Shown here in pieces: positions 16,867 through 25,636 of a stretch of 64,000 nt of DNA (within the stretch, counting starts at the first letter, position 1; every line of letters starts with the position of its first letter). The stretch is from Pedobacter zeaxanthinifaciens. GTDB lineage: Bacteria; Bacteroidota; Bacteroidia; Sphingobacteriales; Sphingobacteriaceae. A program made the position numbers and the translations under genes. The DNA lies in the NCBI RefSeq assembly GCF_003313335.1, contig NZ_QMHP01000002.1:434001-498000 (forward strand). Reading direction: 5' to 3'. The notes under the pieces were generated by a model that ran no database searches, was not told the origin of the DNA, and was given only the letters and a program-made list of their open reading frames with translations.

Positions 16867-19242
16867 TTGAAAACATTAAAGTTTGCAGTATTGGCTGCAT
16901 TGCTGTGTCCATTTTGGGCATTAGCTCAGTTTAAAATTTCAGGAACAGTTTCTGGAAATGGTACAAACGCACTTTCTGGTGCAAATGTGAGGGTGAAGGG
17001 TAAAAATTATACCACGGCTACTAATGCTAATGGAGCCTATGAGTTTGCGAATTTGCCAGCTGGAAATTACACCGTCGTGGTGAGTTATGTAGGCTTTGGT
17101 TCGCAGGAAAAATCCATTGACCTCAATGCTAATCAAACACTAAATTTTAGTTTACAGCAACTATCTTTTGTGGCCGATGAAGTGGTAGTAAGTGCTACCA
17201 GAGCGGGAAAAAAGGATGCATTTACCTTTAAAAATTTAACGAAGGCCGATTTGGATAAGGTTAACCAAGGACAGGATTTGCCTTACCTGCTCAATCAAAC
17301 GCCTTCGGTAGTAGTAACCTCCGATGCCGGAGCTGGCGTTGGTTACACCGGAATTAGGATTAGAGGCAGTGACGCTACAAGAATTAACGTTACGCTAAAT
17401 GGAATTCCGTTGAACGATGCTGAGAGCCAAGGTAGTTTTTTCATCAATTTACCTGATTTGGCTTCATCAGTTGATAACATCCAAATTCAGCGTGGTGTGG
17501 GTACATCAACCAACGGAGCAGGTGCTTTTGGAGCTAGCTTGAATATTCAAACTACCACAAGAAGAGACTCTGCTTATGCGGAACTTAACAACACTTATGG
17601 TTCTTACGATACTTGGAGAAACACCGTTAGCGCCGGTACAGGTTTGATTAACAACAAGTTTAGTTTCGACGCTCGTTTGTCAAGAATTAAATCTGATGGT
17701 TACATGGATAGGGCTTCGTCTAACTTAAAATCATTTTTTGTGACTGGAGCGTATTATGGTAAGAATGATATTTTGCGTGCCAATGTATTTAGTGGCACCG
17801 AAAAAACTTACCAAGCTTGGAATGGCGTTCCGGAAGAAAAGCTGTTGACTGATAGAACATTTAACGAGTTTACTTACGATAACCAAACAGATAACTATCA
17901 GCAGGACCATTATCAATTATTTTACACCCGTAATTTAGGTAGACAATTGGTGGCTAATGCAGCGCTTCATTACACCTATGGCAGAGGTTATTATGAAGAG
18001 TTTAAGGCTAATAGAACCTTGGCGGATTATGGTTTGGGCAATGTTGTAGTTGGATCTACCACCATTACTAAAACAGATTTAGTGCGCAGGTTATGGTTGG
18101 ATAACGATTTTTACGGCGGTACCTACTCATTAGCTTACACGCCTCAAAGCAATTTGAATTTTACTTTAGGTGGTGCATACAATAGGTACGAAGGCGAACA
18201 TTTTGATGAGGTAATTTGGGCGCAGTATGCTAACTACAATGGAGCGGCTTCTATGCGCCACAGGTACAACGACAATGATGCATTTAAAAGTGACTTCAAT
18301 ATTTTTGGACGTGCCAGCTATCAGTTAGATCAGCTGAACATTTTTGCTGACTTGCAGTATCGCAATGTTTTTTATTCCTATTATGGGCTTGATGCCAACG
18401 GTAATCCGGGGCAGCAAAGTGCTAGGCTAGAATTTTTTAACCCAAAGTTTGGCGTAACTTATAACCTTACGGATAGGAGCAATGTGTATGCTTCGGTTGC
18501 TGTTGGAAACAAAGAGCCAAATCGTAGAGATTTTACGGATTCAAACGTGAACACTCGTCCGAAACATGAAACGTTAACAGATATTGAGTTCGGCTATCGC
18601 TCTCAACAATCTAATTTCAACGTAGGTGCTAACGGTTTCGCTATGCTATATAAAAACCAGTTAATTAATACCGGACAAATTAATGATGTTGGTGGTTTTA
18701 CACGTCAGAATGTGCCTAACAGTTATAGATTAGGCGTGGAGTTGGATGCTCGTTGGCAGATTTTGAAAAATTTCGCTTGGGGAGCTACAGCTACGTTGAG
18801 CGAAAGTAAGATTAAAAAATTCACGGAATATGTGTATGATAATGTGTCTGGTTTCCCTGCTAAAACTTTTGATTACAACAATACCAACATCGCTTATTCG
18901 CCAAATATCATTTTATCAAGTGATTTAAATTATACCATTCATGGTATTGGATTTGGCTTGATCAGCAAATATGTGGGCAAGCAGTTTTTGGATAATACAA
19001 ACACCGATAGCAGGTCGTTGGATGCTTTTTTTGTTAACGATTTACGATTCACCTACAATACGCCTTTGCTAGGTATTAAAAACGTAGGTTTGAATTTCTT
19101 CATTAACAACGTGTTTAACGTAAAGTATGAGAGTAACGGTTATACTTTTCCTGATATGAATGGTGGCGTAATCGATCGCTATAACTATTACTACCCGCAG
19201 GCAACACGTAACTTTTTATTGAGCTTAAATTTAAAGTTTTAA
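16867..19242 (+). CDS. TonB-dependent receptor, probable thiamine receptor
   Basis: A 791-residue outer-membrane receptor with signal peptide MKTLKFAVLAALLCPFWALAQ. A carboxypeptidase-regulatory-like domain spans about 22-105 (SGTVSGNGTNALSGANVRVKG), followed by a plug (about 115-235; GVGYTGIRIRGSDATRINVTLNGIPLNDAE) and a large barrel ending in RNFLLSLNLKF. It lies directly downstream of a TPP riboswitch, so synthesis is expected to stop when thiamine pyrophosphate is plentiful; the ligand is therefore probably thiamine or a thiamine precursor (inference from context). The start is TTG at 16867; the nearest upstream ATG is out of frame. No thi or pnuT genes are adjacent. Confidence 0.9.
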   Translation: MKTLKFAVLAALLCPFWALAQFKISGTVSGNGTNALSGANVRVKGKNYTTATNANGAYEFANLPAGNYTVVVSYVGFGSQEKSIDLNANQTLNFSLQQLSFVADEVVVSATRAGKKDAFTFKNLTKADLDKVNQGQDLPYLLNQTPSVVVTSDAGAGVGYTGIRIRGSDATRINVTLNGIPLNDAESQGSFFINLPDLASSVDNIQIQRGVGTSTNGAGAFGASLNIQTTTRRDSAYAELNNTYGSYDTWRNTVSAGTGLINNKFSFDARLSRIKSDGYMDRASSNLKSFFVTGAYYGKNDILRANVFSGTEKTYQAWNGVPEEKLLTDRTFNEFTYDNQTDNYQQDHYQLFYTRNLGRQLVANAALHYTYGRGYYEEFKANRTLADYGLGNVVVGSTTITKTDLVRRLWLDNDFYGGTYSLAYTPQSNLNFTLGGAYNRYEGEHFDEVIWAQYANYNGAASMRHRYNDNDAFKSDFNIFGRASYQLDQLNIFADLQYRNVFYSYYGLDANGNPGQQSARLEFFNPKFGVTYNLTDRSNVYASVAVGNKEPNRRDFTDSNVNTRPKHETLTDIEFGYRSQQSNFNVGANGFAMLYKNQLINTGQINDVGGFTRQNVPNSYRLGVELDARWQILKNFAWGATATLSESKIKKFTEYVYDNVSGFPAKTFDYNNTNIAYSPNIILSSDLNYTIHGIGFGLISKYVGKQFLDNTNTDSRSLDAFFVNDLRFTYNTPLLGIKNVGLNFFINNVFNVKYESNGYTFPDMNGGVIDRYNYYYPQATRNFLLSLNLKF

Positions 19243-19251
19243 TCCACAATA

Positions 19252-19296
19252 GTCATTTTGAGCTTGTCGAAATATCTAATAGGTTTCGACAAGCCC
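19252..19296. repeat. Intergenic palindrome (GCTTGTCGAAA type)
   Basis: GAGCTTGTCGAAA and TTTCGACAAGCCC form a stem of about 12 bp with a 10-base loop between the convergent TonB receptor and DUF3820 genes. The element starts with GTCATT, like other palindromes in this window. It could serve as a bidirectional transcription stop, but it lacks a T-run. Confidence 0.6.
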
Positions 19297-19311
19297 AACC
19301 TGGCAACAACC

Positions 19312-19527
19312 TCATCTTCCTTGTTTGAGCGGTTGCAATAAATACTCCAACCCGTTTAGTTTAATTTCGTAAAGCGTGTGGAGCAACATCCCTAATTTAC
19401 CTGCCGGAAATCCTTTGCTGTGATACCAAACCAAGTAATGTTCTGGCAAATCGCATAGCAACTTGCCCTGATATTTGCCAAAAGGCATTTTCATTGTTAC
19501 GAGTTCTTTTAGTAGTTCGGGATTCAT
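19312..19527 (-). CDS. DUF3820 family protein
   Basis: A 71-residue protein matching DUF3820 over its whole length: MNPELLKELVTMKMPFGKYQGKLL, then DLPEHYLVWYHSKGFPAGKLGMLL. The start is placed at ATG 19527-19525, because family members begin at this MNPE segment; an in-frame start 15 codons upstream (19572) would add an unrelated tail. The family is small and cytoplasmic, and its function is not established. Confidence 0.85.
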   Translation of the reverse strand: MNPELLKELVTMKMPFGKYQGKLLCDLPEHYLVWYHSKGFPAGKLGMLLHTLYEIKLNGLEYLLQPLKQGR

Positions 19528-19631
19528 GAGGTTAAAGGTAACTAAATTTTGCGTGGCAATAAATTGGGCCAAACGCTAATATGCTATAACAATTGGCTAA
19601 CAAGTTGTACGATAGCTGATAGTGACTGACT

Positions 19632-19639
19632 TAATTTTG
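19632..19639 (+). promoter_or_regulatory. Promoter -7 element of the surface locus
   Basis: TAATTTTG matches TAnnTTTG and lies 33 bp before the ATG at 19673. It supports that ATG over the upstream in-frame GTG at 19622, which would lie before the transcription start. Confidence 0.5.
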
Positions 19640-19672
19640 GATGAATACTTTCCAAATATTAGGTCTTACTGC

Positions 19673-22600
19673 ATGAACAACGTTAGCGTAATCAAATGCT
19701 TTGTCATTTGCTTTTTTCTGTTTTTATCAAATATTGCCCAAAAATCATTGGCGCAAACCAGTTTTCCGGGTACAGTAATTGCCCAAAGTGCAACACCCCT
19801 AACCCGTAGTTATGCATCCCCTAGCATCGCAATTTTACCCGATGGATCCTACGTAGTTTCCCATGATTATAGTGGTACAGTAGCTTCAATTTATCGCTCA
19901 ACAGACCAAGGTGCTACATGGAGTTTTACTACGCAGGTAGCTAATTGCCACTGGGCGGGCTTGTTTGTGCATAACGGTGCACTCTATTTAATGGGTACCT
20001 CAAAATCTTTTGGAGATATCGTTATCTACAAATCTACGGATGGCGGTTACAGTTGGACTTCAGCTGTTGATGCTTCTTCGGGTTTGTTGTTTGCTGGGAG
20101 ATATCACACTGGTCCGGTGCCTGTAGTAGTGCATAACGGTAGGATTTGGAGGGCTTATGAAGAAAGTCCTGATCCGGCTAACGAAAGGGACTTTCATGCT
20201 TTTGTACTTTCGGCTCCTGTAAATGCTGATTTACTCGATGCGTCCAGTTGGACTAAATCTAATACCTTACGCTTTAACGAAAATTGGTTGAATGCCAAAC
20301 GTCCTAACTGGTTTGAGGGGAATATTGTAGTGACACCCAGCGGTGATATCATCGATTTTATGCGCTTGGAAACTTGGCAGGAAGTAGGAGGAGCAATGCC
20401 AATAACCACTGGCGGTGCCGCAGGATTGCAGCGTTATGAAGTTGCCGCAAAAATTTCGGTAAGTAGTGATGGAACTACGGTTGCTTTCAACAACAGCGCC
20501 TCAGAATACGCTCATTTTCCAGGAGCTGAGTCGAAATTTACCATCAGATACGATGCCACCTCAGGAAAATACTGGACTATTGTAAGTAAAATCAGCGTTT
20601 TTACCTCCACTTGGGAAACTTACAATTTACCATCTCATCAACGTAATGTGCTTGCATTATATTCTTCTACAGATTTGGTTAATTGGGAGCATCAATACAA
20701 CATCATCAAATGGAATGAAGGTTATCCGGCAAAAACTTGGGATGTCTTCGGTTTTCAATATGCCGATTGGCAGTTTGATGGTAATGACATTGTAGCGGTC
20801 AGTCGTACATCTTGGTATGGTGAACGCTACCACAACGCAAACCTGATTACATTTCATCGCATTACAAATTTTAGAAGCAAACAACTAAGTGATTCGCCAG
20901 CCGATTTGCTGCCGATAACGCAATCGCCGGCAATGTTATCTTGGAAATTTAGCAACCCCGATGCGAGCGGTATCGAAAGTAGCCAAAATTCAACATTTAC
21001 ACATACCAACCTTAGCGTTTCTACATTGAGCAGGGGAACAGGCTTGGCAAATACAGCAAGTTTACAGCGTTCGTTTAATTCCACGGCTCCATCTCCCGCA
21101 AATTCTTTTGCTACCGCGATGTCAAACGGCCAGTTTCTACAGTTCGATGTAGCGCCCAAATCTGGTTTTATGGCCTCTATACAAAGTATTGATGTGAAAC
21201 TACGGCGGAACTCGGCAGGAGCAGTTTATTACAAATGGGCATACAGTACAGATGGTACTAATTTTTCGGAAATTGGAGATTACAACATTCCTTTTTCTGA
21301 CAGTAATACGGATGGTGTGTTACAATCGACCATCCATGTTGGCGGATTGGTACCGCTACAAAATCTTCCGTTTCCTCAAAAAGCTACTTTTAGATTAGTT
21401 TTTTGGGGTGCAAGCAGCTCGTCGGGTGGTTTTGCTATTGGCAGATATGCTTCCCCTGATGATACGCCAAGCCTGATTGTTGGCGGTCAAGTAACTGCAG
21501 TACCAACTGTGGCGCCAAATTTGGTTTCCTGGCAGTTTAGTAATGTTAGCGGCGTGGTTGCTGGGGGAGTTAACGCCGATATTAATCACAACAAATTAGA
21601 AATTTCTACCTTAAACAGAGGCGCAGGCTTTACGGCGCTCAGCTTATCTAGAGGTTATTATTCCGTAGTAAGTAATTATGGTAGCATTGGGTCAAGCGCT
21701 AATTCAAAATCTGCCGCAATAGCAAATGATAACTATTACACTTTTTCGGTAAAACCGAAGACCGATATTGTACTATCACTAAGTGCATTGAATGCTAAAC
21801 TCAGAAAAAATAGTGCTGGTCCAGCCATGATCAGTTGGTACTATAGTTTAGATGGACTTAACTTCACCGAAATTCAAAAGAGTGCTAACATAATGGTTGG
21901 AGATGCTGAAGGAGACATTCAGCCCACGGTGGATTTATCTTCCATTCCAGCACTGCAAAATATTGATGAAACTAAAACAGTAACTTTCCGACTGTATGCT
22001 TGGGGCGCAACTACCAGTTCTGGGGGTTTTGGGATAGGCAGGTATCCGGCTGGAGATACCACGCCTAGTTTAGCATTAAGCGGTAATGTGGTTGATAACG
22101 GTGTGGAACTGGCCAAATGGAATTACAACTTGGCAGGGAATGACTCGCCTATAAACGCCAATGCACTGAACGCCAATGTACAACAGGCTACCTTGAGTAG
22201 AGGTCTGGGTGTTGTGTATGCAAACAATTCAACGTTATCTTACGTAGGTACCTTTGCTGCTGGAGCAAATTTTACTACGGCGCAAAATTCTGGAAGCTAT
22301 TTCCAAGTGGCACTCACCCTAAATACTTCAAAAAATGTGAATTTAAGTGCTATTAAAGCAAGGTTAAGAACATCAAACGCTGGCTCCGTTAAAAATTATA
22401 AATGGTATTACAGCTTAGATAATGTAAACTACTATGAGGTTGCCTCAGGAAATGCAAGCATTGGCTTAACTCATACGCAGGGCGAAGACCAGCCAGAAGT
22501 GAGCTTAAAACACATTGCAAATTTGAAAAGCTTAAGTGCCAATGCAACGGTATATTTTAGATTATACGCCTGGGGTGCCGATTTAACCGCTACCACCAGT

Positions 22601-23236
22601 GAAAGAGGTTTTGGTTTTGGCAAAGGCGAAGATAATGTTGCTGGAAGGGCTGTACTAATCATTACTGGAACAGTAACCGATGAAGTTCAGTCGCTTCCGG
22701 TGAAAGACTTAAAATTTGCCGCTCAACTGGATAAAACGAGGGTGCGTTTGCGTTGGACAACCGCTTCTGAAACAAATAATTCGCATTTTGAGGTAACGCG
22801 AAGTTCAGATGCCGTTGCTTTTCATCAAATAGGCCTGGTAAAAGGAAATGGGAACGCTGAAACCAAAAGTAGCTACAGTTTAATTGATGAACAGCCCTTG
22901 AACGGAGTAAATTACTATCGTTTAAAGCAGGTTGATTTTAATGGAAATGCTACCAATTCTGATATTGTTGCAGTTTCAGCTGGTTTGCTACAGCCTGAAT
23001 TTAATTTAAGTACGTCAAAGGAAGCAGAGGTATTAAATGTTTTTACCAAAGCGCTGCAGGGAGCAGCAATTTTAGAAGTACATGATATAGGTGGCAGAAA
23101 AATATTCAAACAAAAACTTACGCTTCAACCTGGTAACAATCAGTTCACAATTCCACTGGTGCTCTCTAGAGGATTATATTTGGGTAGTTTATGGGTAGAA
23201 GGGCAAACGGTATTAGTGCATAAGTTCATCAAATGA
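19673..23236 (+). CDS. BNR/sialidase-like secreted protein with T9SS type A sorting domain
   Basis: A 1187-residue protein. After the signal peptide (IKCFVICFFLFLSNIAQKSLAQ) comes a beta-propeller at about 30-410, with two Asp-boxes (STDQGATW and STDGGYSW) as in sialidase-like glycan-active proteins. Three tandem copies of a ~190-residue beta domain follow (starting near 421, 616 and 812), each opening with a W-x-[FY] strand and closing with FRLxxWGA...GF.IGR...PSL...G.V. A fibronectin-like segment (about 1009) and a type IX secretion C-terminal domain (about 1100-1187, ending VLVHKFIK) complete it. It is probably exported to the cell surface. Catalytic sialidase residues cannot be confirmed by eye. 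It overlaps the next gene by 4 bp. Confidence 0.8.
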   Translation: MNNVSVIKCFVICFFLFLSNIAQKSLAQTSFPGTVIAQSATPLTRSYASPSIAILPDGSYVVSHDYSGTVASIYRSTDQGATWSFTTQVANCHWAGLFVHNGALYLMGTSKSFGDIVIYKSTDGGYSWTSAVDASSGLLFAGRYHTGPVPVVVHNGRIWRAYEESPDPANERDFHAFVLSAPVNADLLDASSWTKSNTLRFNENWLNAKRPNWFEGNIVVTPSGDIIDFMRLETWQEVGGAMPITTGGAAGLQRYEVAAKISVSSDGTTVAFNNSASEYAHFPGAESKFTIRYDATSGKYWTIVSKISVFTSTWETYNLPSHQRNVLALYSSTDLVNWEHQYNIIKWNEGYPAKTWDVFGFQYADWQFDGNDIVAVSRTSWYGERYHNANLITFHRITNFRSKQLSDSPADLLPITQSPAMLSWKFSNPDASGIESSQNSTFTHTNLSVSTLSRGTGLANTASLQRSFNSTAPSPANSFATAMSNGQFLQFDVAPKSGFMASIQSIDVKLRRNSAGAVYYKWAYSTDGTNFSEIGDYNIPFSDSNTDGVLQSTIHVGGLVPLQNLPFPQKATFRLVFWGASSSSGGFAIGRYASPDDTPSLIVGGQVTAVPTVAPNLVSWQFSNVSGVVAGGVNADINHNKLEISTLNRGAGFTALSLSRGYYSVVSNYGSIGSSANSKSAAIANDNYYTFSVKPKTDIVLSLSALNAKLRKNSAGPAMISWYYSLDGLNFTEIQKSANIMVGDAEGDIQPTVDLSSIPALQNIDETKTVTFRLYAWGATTSSGGFGIGRYPAGDTTPSLALSGNVVDNGVELAKWNYNLAGNDSPINANALNANVQQATLSRGLGVVYANNSTLSYVGTFAAGANFTTAQNSGSYFQVALTLNTSKNVNLSAIKARLRTSNAGSVKNYKWYYSLDNVNYYEVASGNASIGLTHTQGEDQPEVSLKHIANLKSLSANATVYFRLYAWGADLTATTSERGFGFGKGEDNVAGRAVLIITGTVTDEVQSLPVKDLKFAAQLDKTRVRLRWTTASETNNSHFEVTRSSDAVAFHQIGLVKGNGNAETKSSYSLIDEQPLNGVNYYRLKQVDFNGNATNSDIVAVSAGLLQPEFNLSTSKEAEVLNVFTKALQGAAILEVHDIGGRKIFKQKLTLQPGNNQFTIPLVLSRGLYLGSLWVEGQTVLVHKFIK

Positions 23237-25191
23237 GAAAAATTGTTTTTTTAACAGCACTAATTTATGCTGAAGTGTTTGCCGTTAATGCGCAAACTTC
23301 ATTTTTAAAAAGCGGTGAGCCTATCAAAAACGGAGCGCCAAATGGCATTGGAAACCTAGCGTTGCCATCATTAACAGGGGCTGTTATGGGTACGGCTAAA
23401 GTAAATGATGACGATTATCCTGATTTGTTCATGCAGGCTGATATCAGGCAGCCCGGTACATTCTTGTACTATTTCAAGGAGTTAACGGCTGCTGGTGAGC
23501 CTGTTTTTTCGCAAGGCATTCAGTTGAAATTGCCCTTTGAAGATACGGGTGAAAACAAAGCTTCAATAATTCAAACCACTAACCAAGACATTTATGGATT
23601 TTGGCGTTTTGGCGGTAAGCTGCTTAAAATGGCCGTTCTAAACAAAAAGAACAATGCTTTTGAAAATCTGCAAACCATTAATGTCAATGGCTTGCCTACA
23701 GGTTTTACCTCTTTTGGTGTAGTAGCATTTCAAAACAAATATTTGTTTCTCTTTACTGTTGCCAAAGCTTTAAAAGATAATGTGAAAATGGCTGTCGACA
23801 GTGTTTATTACACGCCAGAAGGGTTTTGGCCAAATGAGCTTGCGGAGGTTGGTATCTATGGTGCTTTTGTTGATGATATCACAAAAATAAAAGCACTGGA
23901 TGCAAAACCCTTAACTGAACTCGATCAAACGTACTTCGGCATCAGTGGCTATACGGATTATACAATAGATGGCAAGCAATATGTACTCAGCGGCACTCGG
24001 TTGGGAAATATGCATGCCTATCAAATTCACCATAATGGTTTAGATCTTCACTCGTATGTAGTAGATCAATATGCTATTTTGCAGCGAAGCCCATCGGTAG
24101 GAAGTTATTTGGCCCATTTCAAAATACCTGGTAAAACCGAAGGCATTTTTGTTTCGGGAGAAGGTAGTATAGTATATTATCCAAGTGCCAACAAGCTTGA
24201 TGCAAAAGGAAATTTGGTTTTTGGCAACCCTTTGGCAGTCAAGCAACAAAGTCCATTGCTTCATGGTGGCTCACTGGTGGTCCCTAGTTTAGCTGATTGG
24301 GATGGAGATGGATTAATCGATTTAATTTCGGGTAATTCTGCCGGTAAAATACTTTTCTTTAAAAACGCAGGCACTAATCAAAATCCTGCTTATCAAGATG
24401 CTGTTGCACTTAAAGCCGGTGGCGAAGAAATTCAGATTCAACCGGGTTATCGAGAGGATATCCAAGGTCCTCACGAGGCTCGCTGGGGTTATGTTTGTCC
24501 TGTGGTGTACGACTGGAACGGCGATGGCTTACCCGATATTTTAACTGGAGATAGTAGGGGGAAGTTCATGGTGTTCATCAACGTTGGTACAAAAGGCAAT
24601 CCAAAATTAGCTGTTGAAAAGCCACTTTTTGTGAAAGGCCTCAACTTACACGGGGGTTGGCGCTCGGTTCCGGGTGTGGCTAATATGGCAGGTAAAGATG
24701 CTTATGTAATATTGGATCGTGATAATCAATTTCATTTGTATTACAAGATTGATGCCTACAATGTGAGTGATGCTGGCAAGTTAAAACTTACTGATGGTAG
24801 CTACATTAATGGGCACAGGCGAAAAGGGGGACAGTATGGTAGGGCAAAAACGCAAATTGTAGATTGGGATGGTGATGGCGTGAAAGACCTGCTGATTGGC
24901 ACTGGTCGGGGCGCATCAATTCCTAATCCCATCAATGGATTGCCCTACAATCGTAAAAAGAAAAATGAAGGTGCTGCGGTGCTCTTCCTTAAAAATGCAG
25001 GTTCTGATGAAAATCCAATATTCGAGTTCCCTAAAATGATGAAGTTTAAGGGGAAAGATATCTTGCTCGGCGCACACGAATGCGCACCTGCAGCTGCCTA
25101 CATTGGCGGAGATGGCAAAAGTTTAAATTTAGTAGTGGGCACAGAGTATGGTACCTACATGTTTTATGATAGAAAAGACTTGTCGTGGTAA
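23233..25191 (+). CDS. FG-GAP/VCBS repeat secreted protein
   Basis: A 652-residue exported protein (signal peptide up to AVNAQ). It is a beta-propeller with three clear calcium-binding loops: DWDGDGLIDL near 354, DWNGDGLPDI near 426 and DWDGDGVKDL near 543, each followed by the typical GNSAGKILFFKNAGT-type blade. No catalytic domain is apparent, and there is no recognisable C-terminal sorting domain. Its ATG overlaps the stop codon of the BNR gene (ATGA), so the two are translationally coupled and probably act together on the same glycan or substrate at the surface or in the periplasm. The specific function is unknown. Confidence 0.78.
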   Translation: MRKIVFLTALIYAEVFAVNAQTSFLKSGEPIKNGAPNGIGNLALPSLTGAVMGTAKVNDDDYPDLFMQADIRQPGTFLYYFKELTAAGEPVFSQGIQLKLPFEDTGENKASIIQTTNQDIYGFWRFGGKLLKMAVLNKKNNAFENLQTINVNGLPTGFTSFGVVAFQNKYLFLFTVAKALKDNVKMAVDSVYYTPEGFWPNELAEVGIYGAFVDDITKIKALDAKPLTELDQTYFGISGYTDYTIDGKQYVLSGTRLGNMHAYQIHHNGLDLHSYVVDQYAILQRSPSVGSYLAHFKIPGKTEGIFVSGEGSIVYYPSANKLDAKGNLVFGNPLAVKQQSPLLHGGSLVVPSLADWDGDGLIDLISGNSAGKILFFKNAGTNQNPAYQDAVALKAGGEEIQIQPGYREDIQGPHEARWGYVCPVVYDWNGDGLPDILTGDSRGKFMVFINVGTKGNPKLAVEKPLFVKGLNLHGGWRSVPGVANMAGKDAYVILDRDNQFHLYYKIDAYNVSDAGKLKLTDGSYINGHRRKGGQYGRAKTQIVDWDGDGVKDLLIGTGRGASIPNPINGLPYNRKKKNEGAAVLFLKNAGSDENPIFEFPKMMKFKGKDILLGAHECAPAAAYIGGDGKSLNLVVGTEYGTYMFYDRKDLSW

Positions 25192-25636
25192 CATTTGCCA
25201 TTAATCGAATATGTTATCAAGCTGGTTTTGTTACACAGTGAGATTGTAATTTACAAACTTTTGTTTTATTGTTGTAATACCAAATACAAACCAACTAAAG
25301 CTCAATGTAAGTAAATAAGTGATATGATAAGATGCTATAATAATTAGCTAATAATCACAATTTATCAAGTTGCTTTACCCATTAACTTTACTTGAAGTAA
25401 ATAACCAAATAAAAACCAAACTTAAAGATTCCAAATCTTTAATGTACAACAACCAATATTGATGATGAATAGGATCAGAATTTCTTTCGTTGCGCTAAAA
25501 ATTTAAAACAGCAAGCTTAAGCGCTATCTCAATTTAATTAATAAAAAACACAACCAAAGTTAGGCTTTGAGGCATATTTTTTTGCCCATTGTTAAGCCTC
25601 ACAATATACACGTATGAACCTAAAACTAAAGCAATA
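25192..25636. other. Long 5' region before susC; palindromic pairings, no gene
   Basis: This 445-bp AT-rich region separates the BNR/FG-GAP pair from the SusC gene and should hold its promoter; no strong TTTG/TAnnTTTG pair is evident. Near the 3' end, AGGCTT (25562-25567) and the adjacent TGAGGC (25568-25573) can each pair with the same downstream stretch AAGCCTCA (25594-25601), so two mutually exclusive hairpins are possible ahead of the start codon. Confidence 0.45.
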
